Origin: Paenibacillus_AR mesotrionivorans
GTDB lineage: Bacteria > Bacillota > Bacilli > Paenibacillales > NBRC-103111
Direction: 5' to 3'
Assembly (NCBI RefSeq): GCF_046098205.1
Contig: NZ_JBJURJ010000002.1
Coordinates: forward strand, 310,001-374,000
DNA: 64,000 bases
The number at the start of each line of letters is the position of its first letter. Position 1 is the stretch's first letter. The notes under the pieces were generated by a model that saw nothing but the letters and a program-made list of their open reading frames with translations, made no database searches and was not told the DNA's origin. Position numbers and translations under genes: made by a program. Positions 42,446 to 50,533 of this stretch are shown in pieces.

Positions 42446-44482
42446 CTACAGGCGCTCAACCTCCACCCGTCCGGAGAAAAAGACGGCTCCCCCGCCCATA
42501 TCCGCCGTACGCGCAGGCGTCAGGGCATTGACCACCCGCTTCTTTCCTGTGGCATCCGCCCACAGCCCTTGGCTGACCAGCGTACCTGGGAGCACATCCT
42601 CCCCTACAGCCGCCTTCATTACACACTCGCCGCGCCGGTTCCACACTTTGACCATATCCCCGGCGGTAATTCCTCTTGCAGCAGCATCCGCGGCATGCAT
42701 ATGGAGCAGCGGCTCCTTTTCCAGACGGACATGCTTCTCATTATTGGAAAAGGTGGAGTTCAGGAAATTATGGTTCGGCGCCGGCACAAACAGGAACGGC
42801 AGCCCGTCCTCATCCGGCAGGGGTACATACTCCGGCAGCGGCGGATAACCGTCCTGCAGCATGGCTTTGGAAAACAGCTCAATTTTGCCGCTGGCCGTAG
42901 GCAGCTTGCCCGGGAACAAGGGGCGTACCTTCCCCTTCACAAAGCCGTGCTCCTTCAGCAGCTCATAGGTAATCCCCTCCAGCACGGGGTTTTTGGGCGC
43001 ATCCAGAGCCTGACGAATGATCTCCTCCTCGCTGTCCTTCAAGGCCTGATCCTCATATCCCATCCCCACTGCCAGAAGGCGGAACACCTCTACGTTGGAC
43101 TTGCTCTCCCCCAGCGGCTCCAGCACAGGCTCCTGCAGGTGGATATAATGATGCCAGTAGGATTCATAGAGATCCGTGTTTTCCAGGGAGGACGTTGCCG
43201 GCAGCACAATGTCCGCATAACGGGCCGTTTCCGTCAGAAACAGCTCGTGCACCACTGTAAACAGATCCTCCCGGGCCAAACCCTCCCGCACCTTGTTGGC
43301 ATCTGGTGCCACAATAGCCGGATTACTATTGTAGATATACAAAGAACGGATAGGCGGTGTCAGCTCCAGCAGCGCCTCACCGATGCGGTTCATGTTAATT
43401 CTCCGGGTGGATCTCTTCAATAGATCATGCCGTTGGAGCGCCCGTTCATTCAGGGTCAGGTACCCGCTGTTGCTTTTGATGGCGCCTCCGCCCTTGTGCA
43501 GCCAGGCGCCGGTAATCGCCGGCAGACAGGCAATGGTCCGTACATTCATCCCGCCATTGTCATGATGCTGCAAGCCGTTGCCGATACGAATGAAGCTGGG
43601 TTGCGTATTGCCGTACATCCGTGCCAGCTTGTACAGGTCATCCACGGGGACGCCCGTAATAGTTGAAACCCTTGCCGGATTATAGGCACGGACATGCTCC
43701 CGCAGTTCCTCTGCCCCGACAGTATACTCCCGTAGAAATGCTTCATCCGTCATATTTTCCGCGAAGAGAATGTGCATCATCCCTAACGCCAGCGCCGCAT
43801 CGGTGCCCGGACGCAGAGGAATAAACCAGTCGGCCCATTTGCCGGTCCGGTTCTTATGGACATCAATGGCCACGATCACCGCCCCCGCCTTGCGGGCCTC
43901 CTCCGCCAGCATAACCTGATGCATATTGGTGCTGACCGCATTGACACCCCAGAAGATGATCAGCTTGGCATTCACCGTATCCTCAGGGCTGGTGCCGAAG
44001 TCGCCGCCCATGGTATACCCGTAGCCGACGCCTCCCGCGGCAGAGCAGATGGAGCGCTGCAAACGGCTCGACCCCATCCGGTGGAAAAAACGGCGGTCCA
44101 TCCCCTCCGTGCCCAGATAGCCCATATTGCCATAAAAGCTGTAGGGAAGGATGGATTCAGCCCCTTCCTCCGCAATCAGAGTTTTCCAACGGGAGGTAAT
44201 CTCATCAATGGCTTCTTCCCATGTAATCGGGGTAAATTCCCCTGACCCCTTGGGGCCGGTACGCTTAAGCGGTGTGCGGAGCCGGGCCGGATCATGAATC
44301 CGCTCGGGGAGATTGCGGACCTTGTTGCAAATGGCTCCTTTGGTAACGGGATGGGAGGGATCCCCCTCTACTTTGATAATCTTGCCGTCTTTTTTATGGA
44401 TCAAAAGCCCGCATTGGTCGGGACAGTCCAGGGAGCAAACGGAAGGAAACACGCCGTCAGCGGCGAATCGGGCAGCAGTCAT
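42446..44482 (-). CDS. Molybdopterin-dependent oxidoreductase with one 4Fe-4S cluster (YoaE-like)
   Basis: 678 residues. A 4Fe-4S motif C16-x3-C20-x3-C24-x27-C52 is followed by bis-MGD cofactor domains (SILPYSFYGNMGYLGTEGMDRRFFHRMGSSRL, KLIIFWGVNAVSTNMHQ, RIGNGLQHHDNGG, PATSSLENTDLYESYWHHYI) and a C-terminal molydopterin dinucleotide domain (MVKVWNRRGECVMKAAVGEDVLPGTLVSQGLW). The family includes formate dehydrogenase, nitrate reductase and thiosulfate reductase relatives; substrate is unknown. No Tat signal, so probably cytoplasmic. Its promoter (-10 TATAAT at 44537-44542) lies inside a PerR/Fur-like dyad. Divergent from a radical SAM gene. Confidence 0.88.
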   Translation of the reverse strand: MTAARFAADGVFPSVCSLDCPDQCGLLIHKKDGKIIKVEGDPSHPVTKGAICNKVRNLPERIHDPARLRTPLKRTGPKGSGEFTPITWEEAIDEITSRWKTLIAEEGAESILPYSFYGNMGYLGTEGMDRRFFHRMGSSRLQRSICSAAGGVGYGYTMGGDFGTSPEDTVNAKLIIFWGVNAVSTNMHQVMLAEEARKAGAVIVAIDVHKNRTGKWADWFIPLRPGTDAALALGMMHILFAENMTDEAFLREYTVGAEELREHVRAYNPARVSTITGVPVDDLYKLARMYGNTQPSFIRIGNGLQHHDNGGMNVRTIACLPAITGAWLHKGGGAIKSNSGYLTLNERALQRHDLLKRSTRRINMNRIGEALLELTPPIRSLYIYNSNPAIVAPDANKVREGLAREDLFTVVHELFLTETARYADIVLPATSSLENTDLYESYWHHYIHLQEPVLEPLGESKSNVEVFRLLAVGMGYEDQALKDSEEEIIRQALDAPKNPVLEGITYELLKEHGFVKGKVRPLFPGKLPTASGKIELFSKAMLQDGYPPLPEYVPLPDEDGLPFLFVPAPNHNFLNSTFSNNEKHVRLEKEPLLHMHAADAAARGITAGDMVKVWNRRGECVMKAAVGEDVLPGTLVSQGLWADATGKKRVVNALTPARTADMGGGAVFFSGRVEVERL

Positions 44483-44528
44483 GGAGCTTGTCTCTCCTCA
44501 TTTATGGTTGATGTTTTTCGAATATGAT

Positions 44529-44543
44529 TGTTATTCATTATAA
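44529..44543 (-). promoter_or_regulatory. Possible PerR/Fur-type operator overlapping the -10 box
   Basis: On the minus strand TTATAATGAATAACA matches 11 of 14 defined positions of the PerR box TTATAATNATTATAA as I remember it, with a perfect left half. The oxidoreductase -10 box TATAAT (44537-44542) is inside it, 55 bp before the start codon. A metal- or peroxide-sensing Fur-family repressor is a reasonable guess, not shown. Confidence 0.4.
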
Positions 44544-44574
44544 TCAATCCGTAGGTGCAATGCGAACAAGCTGG

Positions 44575-44580
44575 TATAAT
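44575..44580 (+). promoter_or_regulatory. Extended -10 promoter for the radical SAM gene
   Basis: CTGGTATAAT contains TATAAT preceded by TGG, an extended -10 box, 32 bp before the start codon. The -35 region (TAGGTG at 44552) is weak, as is usual with extended -10 promoters. Confidence 0.55.
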
Positions 44581-44612
44581 GAAGTATCAGCGATAACGGA
44601 TTGGAGAACGCA

Positions 44613-45494
44613 ATGAAAGCCTTCCAAAAAGTCTACATCGAGATCACCAGCATCTGCAACCTGTCCTGCAGCTTTTGCCCGCCTACAGAAAGAAAGGCGA
44701 TGTTTATGGAGCAGGAAGCCTTCCGGGATATTCTGAAGCAGGTGGAGCCCTATACCGACCAAATATGCCTTCATGTCAAAGGAGAGCCGCTGCTGCATCC
44801 GTCCATCGGGGAGCTGCTGGATATTTGCGCAGAAGAGGGACTAAAGGTCAATCTCACGACCAACGGCACGCTGCTCCCCAAAAAAAGCGCTAGCCTTCTC
44901 GGTAAGACGGCTTTACGGCAGGTGAACCTCTCGCTGCACAGCATGGGAGAGCACCGGGAAAAGGGCGAGGCATACCAGCTGGACTATCTGCGGCAATGTC
45001 TCCGGTTTGCCCAAGAGGCGGCCGGCCAGGGGATTTATGTCAGCCTGCGTCTATGGGATGCCCCGCGGACGGAGGAGCCGGGCGGGCTGGAGCTGAACCG
45101 GCGGTTGACGCAGATCATGGAGGAAACCTTCGCTCTGCCGTCCGAAGCCTTGGAAGCAGCGGCGCCCGGCAAAGGCCTGCGGGTAGCGGACCGGATTTAT
45201 CTGAACCGGGATTACCGGTTCGAGTGGCCCAGCCTGGATGCCACCGAGGATGAGGGCAAGGGCTTCTGCCATGCGCTGCGCACTCACGCAGCCATTCTCT
45301 GTGACGGCACTGTGGTCCCCTGCTGCCTCGACGGGGAAGGTGTTATTGCCCTGGGCAATGTGCGGGAGCAGCCGTTTGCGGAGATTCTGGAAGGCGACCG
45401 GGCCCGCAGGCTGCGGGACGGCTTCTCCGGCAGGCGCGCCGTAGAGGAGCTCTGCCGGAAATGCGGCTACCGGAAGAAATTCGGCGGCGGGTAG
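44613..45494 (+). CDS. Radical SAM protein with SPASM-like C-terminus
   Basis: 293 residues from ATG at 44613, seven bases after TTGGAG. The radical SAM cluster motif is C15-x3-C19-x2-C22 (ITSICNLSCSFC); a GEPLLHPSI motif and TTNGTLL follow. The C-terminus has a Cys-rich SPASM/twitch-like part: CHALRTHAAILCDGTVVPCCLDGEG and LCRKCGYRKK (CxxC), likely holding an auxiliary Fe-S cluster. SPASM proteins modify peptides or mature enzymes. No precursor peptide gene is evident next to it. Divergent from a molybdopterin oxidoreductase, so a role in maturation of that enzyme is possible but unproven. Confidence 0.85.
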   Translation: MKAFQKVYIEITSICNLSCSFCPPTERKAMFMEQEAFRDILKQVEPYTDQICLHVKGEPLLHPSIGELLDICAEEGLKVNLTTNGTLLPKKSASLLGKTALRQVNLSLHSMGEHREKGEAYQLDYLRQCLRFAQEAAGQGIYVSLRLWDAPRTEEPGGLELNRRLTQIMEETFALPSEALEAAAPGKGLRVADRIYLNRDYRFEWPSLDATEDEGKGFCHALRTHAAILCDGTVVPCCLDGEGVIALGNVREQPFAEILEGDRARRLRDGFSGRRAVEELCRKCGYRKKFGGG

Positions 45495-45642
45495 ATGCAT
45501 CCATACCTTTTCTATCAAAAAAATGAAATGGTACATGTCCCCCAGTCTTGATATAATGATACCAATCGTCTGGGGAACCTATTGTTTACGTTATGTACTG
45601 TTTGTCCGTTCTGCCAGACTCCACCAGGGAGGCTTGTCCGTT

Positions 45643-45999
45643 ATGTCCACCAATGATCCCATTCTGCTCCAAATCCTGCAAGCCGTCCAGACCCTGGGCG
45701 AAGATATGCAAACGGTCAAATCGGATATAAAGGACCTCAAGGGCGACGTCACCAATCTTAAAGCTGGACAAGCGGAGCTGTTCCAGCTGTCCTCGGCGAT
45801 CCGCAATGCCCAGGAGCTCACCAATGCCAAGCTGGAAGGGTTGACCCTCGATGTGCGCCGGGCGGAGGGCAATCTTGTGCGGATCGAGGAGAAGCTAGGA
45901 GAAGAGATCCTCGATATGCGGGGTGAAATCCGCTTTCTCAATCACCGTATAGCCGATGTGGAGCTGACGGTGGACAAACTCAAGGAAAAGCGCTTGTAA
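45643..45999 (+). CDS. Coiled-coil protein of unknown function
   Basis: 118 residues from ATG at 45643 with GGGAGG upstream; 40 further codons of open frame are unlike protein. Almost the whole sequence has heptad-like repeats (LLQILQAVQTLGEDMQTVKSDIKDLKGDVTNLK, and LTLDVRRAEGNLVRIEEKLGEEILDMRGEIRFLNHRI). Proteins of this build are common and varied in Bacillales, and no specific role can be given. Upstream, TATAAT at about 45553 could be its promoter. Palindrome array B starts 37 bp after the stop. Confidence 0.65.
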   Translation: MSTNDPILLQILQAVQTLGEDMQTVKSDIKDLKGDVTNLKAGQAELFQLSSAIRNAQELTNAKLEGLTLDVRRAEGNLVRIEEKLGEEILDMRGEIRFLNHRIADVELTVDKLKEKRL

Positions 46000-46036
46000 G
46001 CTTTCATCCAACACCCTATGTATGCAGCGGCTTCCG

Positions 46037-46226
46037 GCAACGGAAGCCTTTTTCCGTTATGGCGGGCAAATGCCTTTATAACGGGAAATAAGGGAAGCAT
46101 ATTTCCGCTATTGCCGCAAAGTCACCCCTGTTCATGGCCCTTAACGCCCTATAACGGAAATCCCCTTCCGCTAACGGGCCTACTCCAGGCCTCATCACTC
46201 CGATAGTGGAAGTACGCTTCCGTTAA
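46037..46226. repeat. Palindrome array B: four 24-bp palindromes
   Basis: Palindromes at 46037-46060, 46088-46111, 46151-46174 and 46203-46226; starts are 51, 63 and 52 bp apart, total 190 bp. This is the register of array A read from the other end. Arms follow ATAACGGAA / TTCCG(T/C)TA(T/A) with single changes. The third palindrome is flanked by GCCC and GGGC, which extend its stem. It lies between the coiled-coil gene and the antiporter terminator. Confidence 0.92.
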
Positions 46227-46252
46227 ATCATTCAAAGCATCCCGCGCCTCTA

Positions 46253-46288
46253 CAAAAACCCCGGTTGCCGCGAGCAACCGGGGTTTTC
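46253..46288 (-). terminator. Terminator after the antiporter gene
   Basis: AAAACCCCGGTTGC and GCAACCGGGGTTTT form a perfect stem with a five-base loop, eight bases after the antiporter stop codon; TTTTTG follows on the minus strand. Confidence 0.92.
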
Positions 46289-46295
46289 CGCGTAT

Positions 46296-48341
46296 TTACA
46301 CCATTTCATCCTGCTCCAGGAGCACGGCCTCCCGCGCCTTAATGCGGCGGCGCAGCTCACCGGCGGTTTCACGGTTGAGCTCGCCGGTTTCGTACATGGC
46401 TTGCACCACATTCCGCTCGGCTTGGATCGCAAAACCATGAAGCTCCTTCCGCTGCTCATGGAAGCTCCGGTCATTGCGCCGGGCCATGGAGGAAATCCGG
46501 TTGAACCGCTCCAGCACCTCCCGGTAATGGCTGATTACCGCAGCCCGCTCTTCCTTATGGACCGGTGAACCGCTTTGCGCCACCAGGAACTGGAGTGCGG
46601 CCTCACTGCTTTGCAGCTTCAGCTTTCTTACCGCTTCAAGATCCTTCCGTTTTCCGGCAAACCGGTCAAAACCGGCCTTATGGCCGAATGGACGCTTCAA
46701 TCTGCGGAAAAACAGCTTCATCATTGCTTTCCACATCCGCATGGGATTGGCCATCAGGGCCTCCATCTGATCCATCATTCTGAAGAAGATTTCCGCCTGC
46801 TCCGGGGTAATGCGTCCTTCGTCAAGCTGGATTTGGGCGAATTGGCGCTCTGTATGCAGGGCATCAAGCCGCAGCTGAATCTCCGTTCCTTTGTTCAGCC
46901 GGGCGCCTTTGCCTGATGAGGTTTTTCCCTCCGTCTGCCCGATCCATTGGCGGTAGTCGGCGATCACCGAGGAAACAGCGGCTTCATTCTCCTCGGAGGA
47001 CTCATGGCGCACCGCCTGGATGGCTGCGGCCAGCACCTTAATTTGGGCCTCCTCCAGCTGGGACTGGCCGGACGCGGCATCCTTCCGGCGGGCAAGCAGC
47101 GGAAGAAACAGGCTGGCCGACAGAAGCGACAGCAGGATCACCACCGCAGCCAGGAAAATAATCAGGTCCCGCTCCGGAAATGGCGTGCCGTCATTCAGCA
47201 CCAAGGGAATGGAGAAGGCACCTGCCAGAGTGACGGCCCCGCGGACACCGGAAACTGAGGTCATCAGCAGCATTTTCAGGGAAACAGAGTCGGTTTTGCC
47301 TTCGCCCTTTCCCACTCTCGTGAATACCAGCGTCCACAGAAAACGCAGACCCAGCAGCATCACAAATATGGCGGCGGCATAACCGAACATATGCAGGTTA
47401 TTAAGCAGGGGATTGCGGATGACGGTAATGCTCACATCCGGAATCTGCAGGCCTAGGATCACGAACACCAGACCGTTCAGGATAAACAAAATAACGGACC
47501 AGGTGCTGGAGGAAACCGTGTTGAGCTGGGATACGTTCAGCTGGTTAAAGGTGGAGTAGTCACGGGAACGGTCATCCTCCACTGCGTGGACAATGCCGCC
47601 TGCAACGGCCGCAAGAATGCCCGATACGCCCAGATGCTCTGCGGTCAGATACAGCATAAAGGGAGTCAGCAGTTGGATCAGCATGTGGATGGTCACATCC
47701 TCCATGCCGAACCGGCGCAGCAGGTTACGCACCCCGATGATCACAAAGGCCAGAGCTGCACCGAAGAGAAGACCGCCTACCGAAATGACCAGAAAGCTGA
47801 AGGAGGCTTTGGGCAGAGAAAACACTCCTGTAACGGCAGCCGCGATGGCAAATTTAAAGGCCACCAGACCGGAGGCGTCATTCATCAGTGCCTCTCCCTC
47901 CAAGAGGCGCATGAGGCTTTTAGGCAAATGCAGCCGTCCGGCTAACGAACTGACTGCCACCGCATCTGTAGGAGACAGAATCGCCGCAAGGCCAAAAGCC
48001 GCCGCAAGCGGAATGGAGGGAAGCATCCAGTGGATGGCATAACCTACGGCAAAAACCGTCACAAACACCAGACCCACCGCCATCAGCAGAATGGGAGCCC
48101 GGAGGCGCCACAGCTCCTCCCTGGGTGTGTGTTTCCCGTCATTGTACAGAAGCGGTGCAATAAACAGCACGAAAAAAAGCTCCGGCTCCAGCTCCAGATG
48201 TACGCCGGAAGGCATCATTGCCAATAATGCGCCAAGAGCAATCTGGATCAGCGGAACCGGAATCATCGGCAAAAACCGATTTACCACATTAGAAACGCCG
48301 ATCAGGCCCAGCATTACCAGCACTGCCAGGAAAATATGCAT
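46296..48341 (-). CDS. Na+/H+ antiporter of the CPA1 family
   Basis: 681 residues. The first 400 or so form a 12-helix antiporter domain with ILSPTDAVAVSSLAGRL and the transport-site Asn-Asp in EGEALMNDASGLVAFKFA, as in NhaP/NhaG-type exchangers. Beyond about 415 there is a long cytoplasmic tail, helical and charged, ending KAREAVLLEQDEMV. It probably exports Na+ or K+ in exchange for protons; ion choice cannot be read. ATG start with GGAGGAG. The gene is bracketed by palindrome arrays B (downstream) and C (upstream). Confidence 0.92.
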   Translation of the reverse strand: MHIFLAVLVMLGLIGVSNVVNRFLPMIPVPLIQIALGALLAMMPSGVHLELEPELFFVLFIAPLLYNDGKHTPREELWRLRAPILLMAVGLVFVTVFAVGYAIHWMLPSIPLAAAFGLAAILSPTDAVAVSSLAGRLHLPKSLMRLLEGEALMNDASGLVAFKFAIAAAVTGVFSLPKASFSFLVISVGGLLFGAALAFVIIGVRNLLRRFGMEDVTIHMLIQLLTPFMLYLTAEHLGVSGILAAVAGGIVHAVEDDRSRDYSTFNQLNVSQLNTVSSSTWSVILFILNGLVFVILGLQIPDVSITVIRNPLLNNLHMFGYAAAIFVMLLGLRFLWTLVFTRVGKGEGKTDSVSLKMLLMTSVSGVRGAVTLAGAFSIPLVLNDGTPFPERDLIIFLAAVVILLSLLSASLFLPLLARRKDAASGQSQLEEAQIKVLAAAIQAVRHESSEENEAAVSSVIADYRQWIGQTEGKTSSGKGARLNKGTEIQLRLDALHTERQFAQIQLDEGRITPEQAEIFFRMMDQMEALMANPMRMWKAMMKLFFRRLKRPFGHKAGFDRFAGKRKDLEAVRKLKLQSSEAALQFLVAQSGSPVHKEERAAVISHYREVLERFNRISSMARRNDRSFHEQRKELHGFAIQAERNVVQAMYETGELNRETAGELRRRIKAREAVLLEQDEMV

Positions 48342-48476
48342 GATCTACTCCTCCGCCATGAACTGTCATAAAATAGGTCGATCCTTCCATTATACCCAAT
48401 GCGTATGACCAACGACAAGGAGCAGCAAAAGCGTAAGGTGAAGGAGCGGTGAGGATGGAGGTATGAGATTCACCAA

Positions 48477-48670
48477 ATAGAGGAATGGAAGGTTCCGCTA
48501 ATCCATTCCCAGCTGCGGGAAGGGGGCCTTAAGGGAAGGCCAACTTTCCTTATTCCCCACCACAGTGTATGAGCTCCTGCGGCAACGGCAAAATAACGGA
48601 AGCAGAGCTTCCGTTATCCGCCCACAAACGTGTCCTTGCATTTGAATAGCGTAGCTTTCCCTTCCGTTAT
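48477..48670. repeat. Palindrome array C: four 24-25 bp palindromes
   Basis: Elements at 48477-48501, 48529-48553, 48594-48618 and 48647-48670; starts are 52, 65 and 53 bp apart. The third is a perfect 25-bp palindrome with arms ATAACGGAAGC and GCTTCCGTTAT; the first and fourth are degraded. The array fills most of the 411-bp gap between the antiporter start and the Gfo/Idh/MocA stop. No gene was seen in the rest of the gap. Confidence 0.85.
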
Positions 48671-48752
48671 TTCCGCTACCTGAAATAACACAAGCCTCCG
48701 CCGCCTGGGAGTGTATTTTGGAAGCTACGAAACTGGCTGCCTGTCTCCGCGC

Positions 48753-49670
48753 TTACAGCCGTTCAATCAGCCGGTGGACCGGCAGCACCTTGTCAGCGCT
48801 GATAGTGCAGGCTGCCGGATTTGACAGGCTGGCCAGGAAATGCTCCACCGCCCCGGTAAAACCGCGGCGCTGCGGAACCGGCTCCCAGCTGCCGAACCCA
48901 GCCTCACGGACAGCACCGCCGGCTTCGGCAAACGTGCCCTGCTCCAGATTCACCACCCGCGCGCTCCGGCCGCCTCCGTGCAGCTCCAGCCGCTCCAGGT
49001 CCAGACCTGCGCTGCGGACCATGCTGAAGGACGCTTCACCGGAGTCAAGCGCCAGAGTACCCGTCCCCCACAGCAGCCGCCCATCAGCATCCGCCTGCTG
49101 GCGGTACCGGACCTCCGGCTCCATCTCGCCGGACAACCACAGCACCAGATCCATCATATGGATCAGATCATCATACAGGGTTTGTTTGGCGCTATGCTTC
49201 TGCTGCCGGATGCGATGCTTCTCCGCGGAGCACAGCCGGAAGCCGCCGGCCTCTTCCATCCAGGCTTTGGCTTCCACATAAAGCGGGGCAAAACGGCGGT
49301 TAAAGCCCACTGCCAGCAGCTTTCCCGTTTCCTGGGCACATGCGGCCATCTCCTCCGATTCTCCGATTTCGTAGGAAAGTGGTTTGTCCACATACACAGA
49401 CACACCGGCCTGAAGACATTGCATTACGATCCCGTAATGGGTTTCCGTGGGACTGTGCACAAATACGGCATCCAGCTCCACCTCTCCCAAAAGCCGGTCC
49501 AGTCCGGTATACCGTCCGGGCACCCGGAGACTATGCCCCACCCGCTCCACCGTCTCGGCAGAACGGCTCATCACAGCGGCGATATCCACACCGCTGTGGG
49601 CAGCCAACACGGGTATATAGGCCTTCTGCGCAATGTCCCCCAAACCGATGATCCCTACTTTTGCCCTCAT
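48753..49670 (-). CDS. Gfo/Idh/MocA-family oxidoreductase
   Basis: 305 residues from ATG at 49670 with GGGAGGAATCC. N-terminal Rossmann domain: VGIIGLGDIAQKAYIPVL (GxGxxG) and DAVFVHSPTETHYGIVMQCLQAGVSVYVDKPLSYEIGE with the conserved Lys. C-terminal domain with YDDLIHMMDLVLWL containing the His near the substrate. These enzymes oxidise sugars, inositols or sugar derivatives with NAD(P); substrate not known. It reads away from palindrome array C and starts divergently from the small membrane protein gene. A short in-frame ATG 24 bp upstream is less likely. Confidence 0.88.
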   Translation of the reverse strand: MRAKVGIIGLGDIAQKAYIPVLAAHSGVDIAAVMSRSAETVERVGHSLRVPGRYTGLDRLLGEVELDAVFVHSPTETHYGIVMQCLQAGVSVYVDKPLSYEIGESEEMAACAQETGKLLAVGFNRRFAPLYVEAKAWMEEAGGFRLCSAEKHRIRQQKHSAKQTLYDDLIHMMDLVLWLSGEMEPEVRYRQQADADGRLLWGTGTLALDSGEASFSMVRSAGLDLERLELHGGGRSARVVNLEQGTFAEAGGAVREAGFGSWEPVPQRRGFTGAVEHFLASLSNPAACTISADKVLPVHRLIERL

Positions 49671-49787
49671 TCGGATTCCTCCCGCAATTGTCATTTTTCA
49701 ACAGCTTTTAACCCGGCTCCGCTTATGGTAAGATAGTCATGTTATCCATATTGTCTTCATGATCGACTTAGGAGGCCTTCTAACCTA

Positions 49788-50348
49788 ATGACCAAATCCA
49801 AACACAGCCTGGCCCTTATCGCCGGCCTGATTCTTTTCTTTGGCCTGATTGCTTCGGCTATCTTGCTGGAATCGGCTTATTTGCTGTATGCCGCTACCGG
49901 TATCCCCATTCTGCTGGTTCCCTTCATTCCCGATCTGAAAACCAGCCAGACGGTGAAGCCCGGCCAAGCCGCTCCCCGGATGCGGGTATACCGCACCAAT
50001 AATGAAAGCGGGGAAGGGTTTATTATTCTGGAAGCTCTCCACGGGGGCATTCCCTGGAATAAAAAGCGCCTGTATTTCCCCTTGGATGGACTGCCGGCTG
50101 CCGTACCCTCTGCTTATCCAGCCGGTACCGCAGGCATTCCCGTTCTGCAATACGACTTGGTTCCCCACCGCCGCCGCAAGGACATGTACGGCATTGAGCT
50201 GGCTAATGTGGCCGCCCGGTTCCGCACTCTGTCTTATACCACCGACGAGGTGACCCGGCTTGTGATCCGCTTGGAGGACCTGCGTCCTGCCGACCCGGCC
50301 AAAACGGAGCATCGGACGACTCCCGTCCGCAAGAGCTTTCCCGCTTAA
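49788..50348 (+). CDS. Membrane-anchored protein of unknown function
   Basis: 186 residues. Two close N-terminal helices (about 8-26 and 28-46; LALIAGLILFFGLIASAILLESAYLLYAATGIPILLVPFIP) are followed by a soluble domain with beta-rich character (MRVYRTNNESGEGFIILEALHGGIPWNKKRLYFPLDG, then MYGIELANVAARFRTLSYTTDEVTRLVIRLEDL). No family recognised. AGGAGG lies about 12 bases before the ATG. Followed by a strong terminator shared with the sugar importer operon. Confidence 0.7.
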   Translation: MTKSKHSLALIAGLILFFGLIASAILLESAYLLYAATGIPILLVPFIPDLKTSQTVKPGQAAPRMRVYRTNNESGEGFIILEALHGGIPWNKKRLYFPLDGLPAAVPSAYPAGTAGIPVLQYDLVPHRRRKDMYGIELANVAARFRTLSYTTDEVTRLVIRLEDLRPADPAKTEHRTTPVRKSFPA

Positions 50349-50417
50349 GCCTGGCAGCTTATTGTGATGTTGTGTTGTGATGTTGTGAAAATAGTAACAT
50401 ATCCCTTTTCTAAATAA

Positions 50418-50459
50418 AAGAAGAACACCGGGTGCTTTAGACCCGGTGTTCTTCTTTGC
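50418..50459. terminator. Bidirectional terminator after the sugar importer operon
   Basis: AAAGAAGAACACCGGGT and ACCCGGTGTTCTTCTTT form a perfect 17-bp stem with loop GCTTTAG, between a plus-strand membrane protein gene and the minus-strand operon. Confidence 0.95.
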
Positions 50460-50533
50460 AAATCTGGAGTCCGGAGCTTTTTCTCCTGCCTCATCACTTT
50501 ACAAATTATGGAATATATACATGCAGGTGCACA

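Noticed and set aside
49785..50312. Minus-strand frame of 175 codons opposite the small membrane protein gene
   Set aside because: The plus-strand frame has a ribosome-binding site and membrane helices; the opposite frame has neither start signal nor recognisable features.
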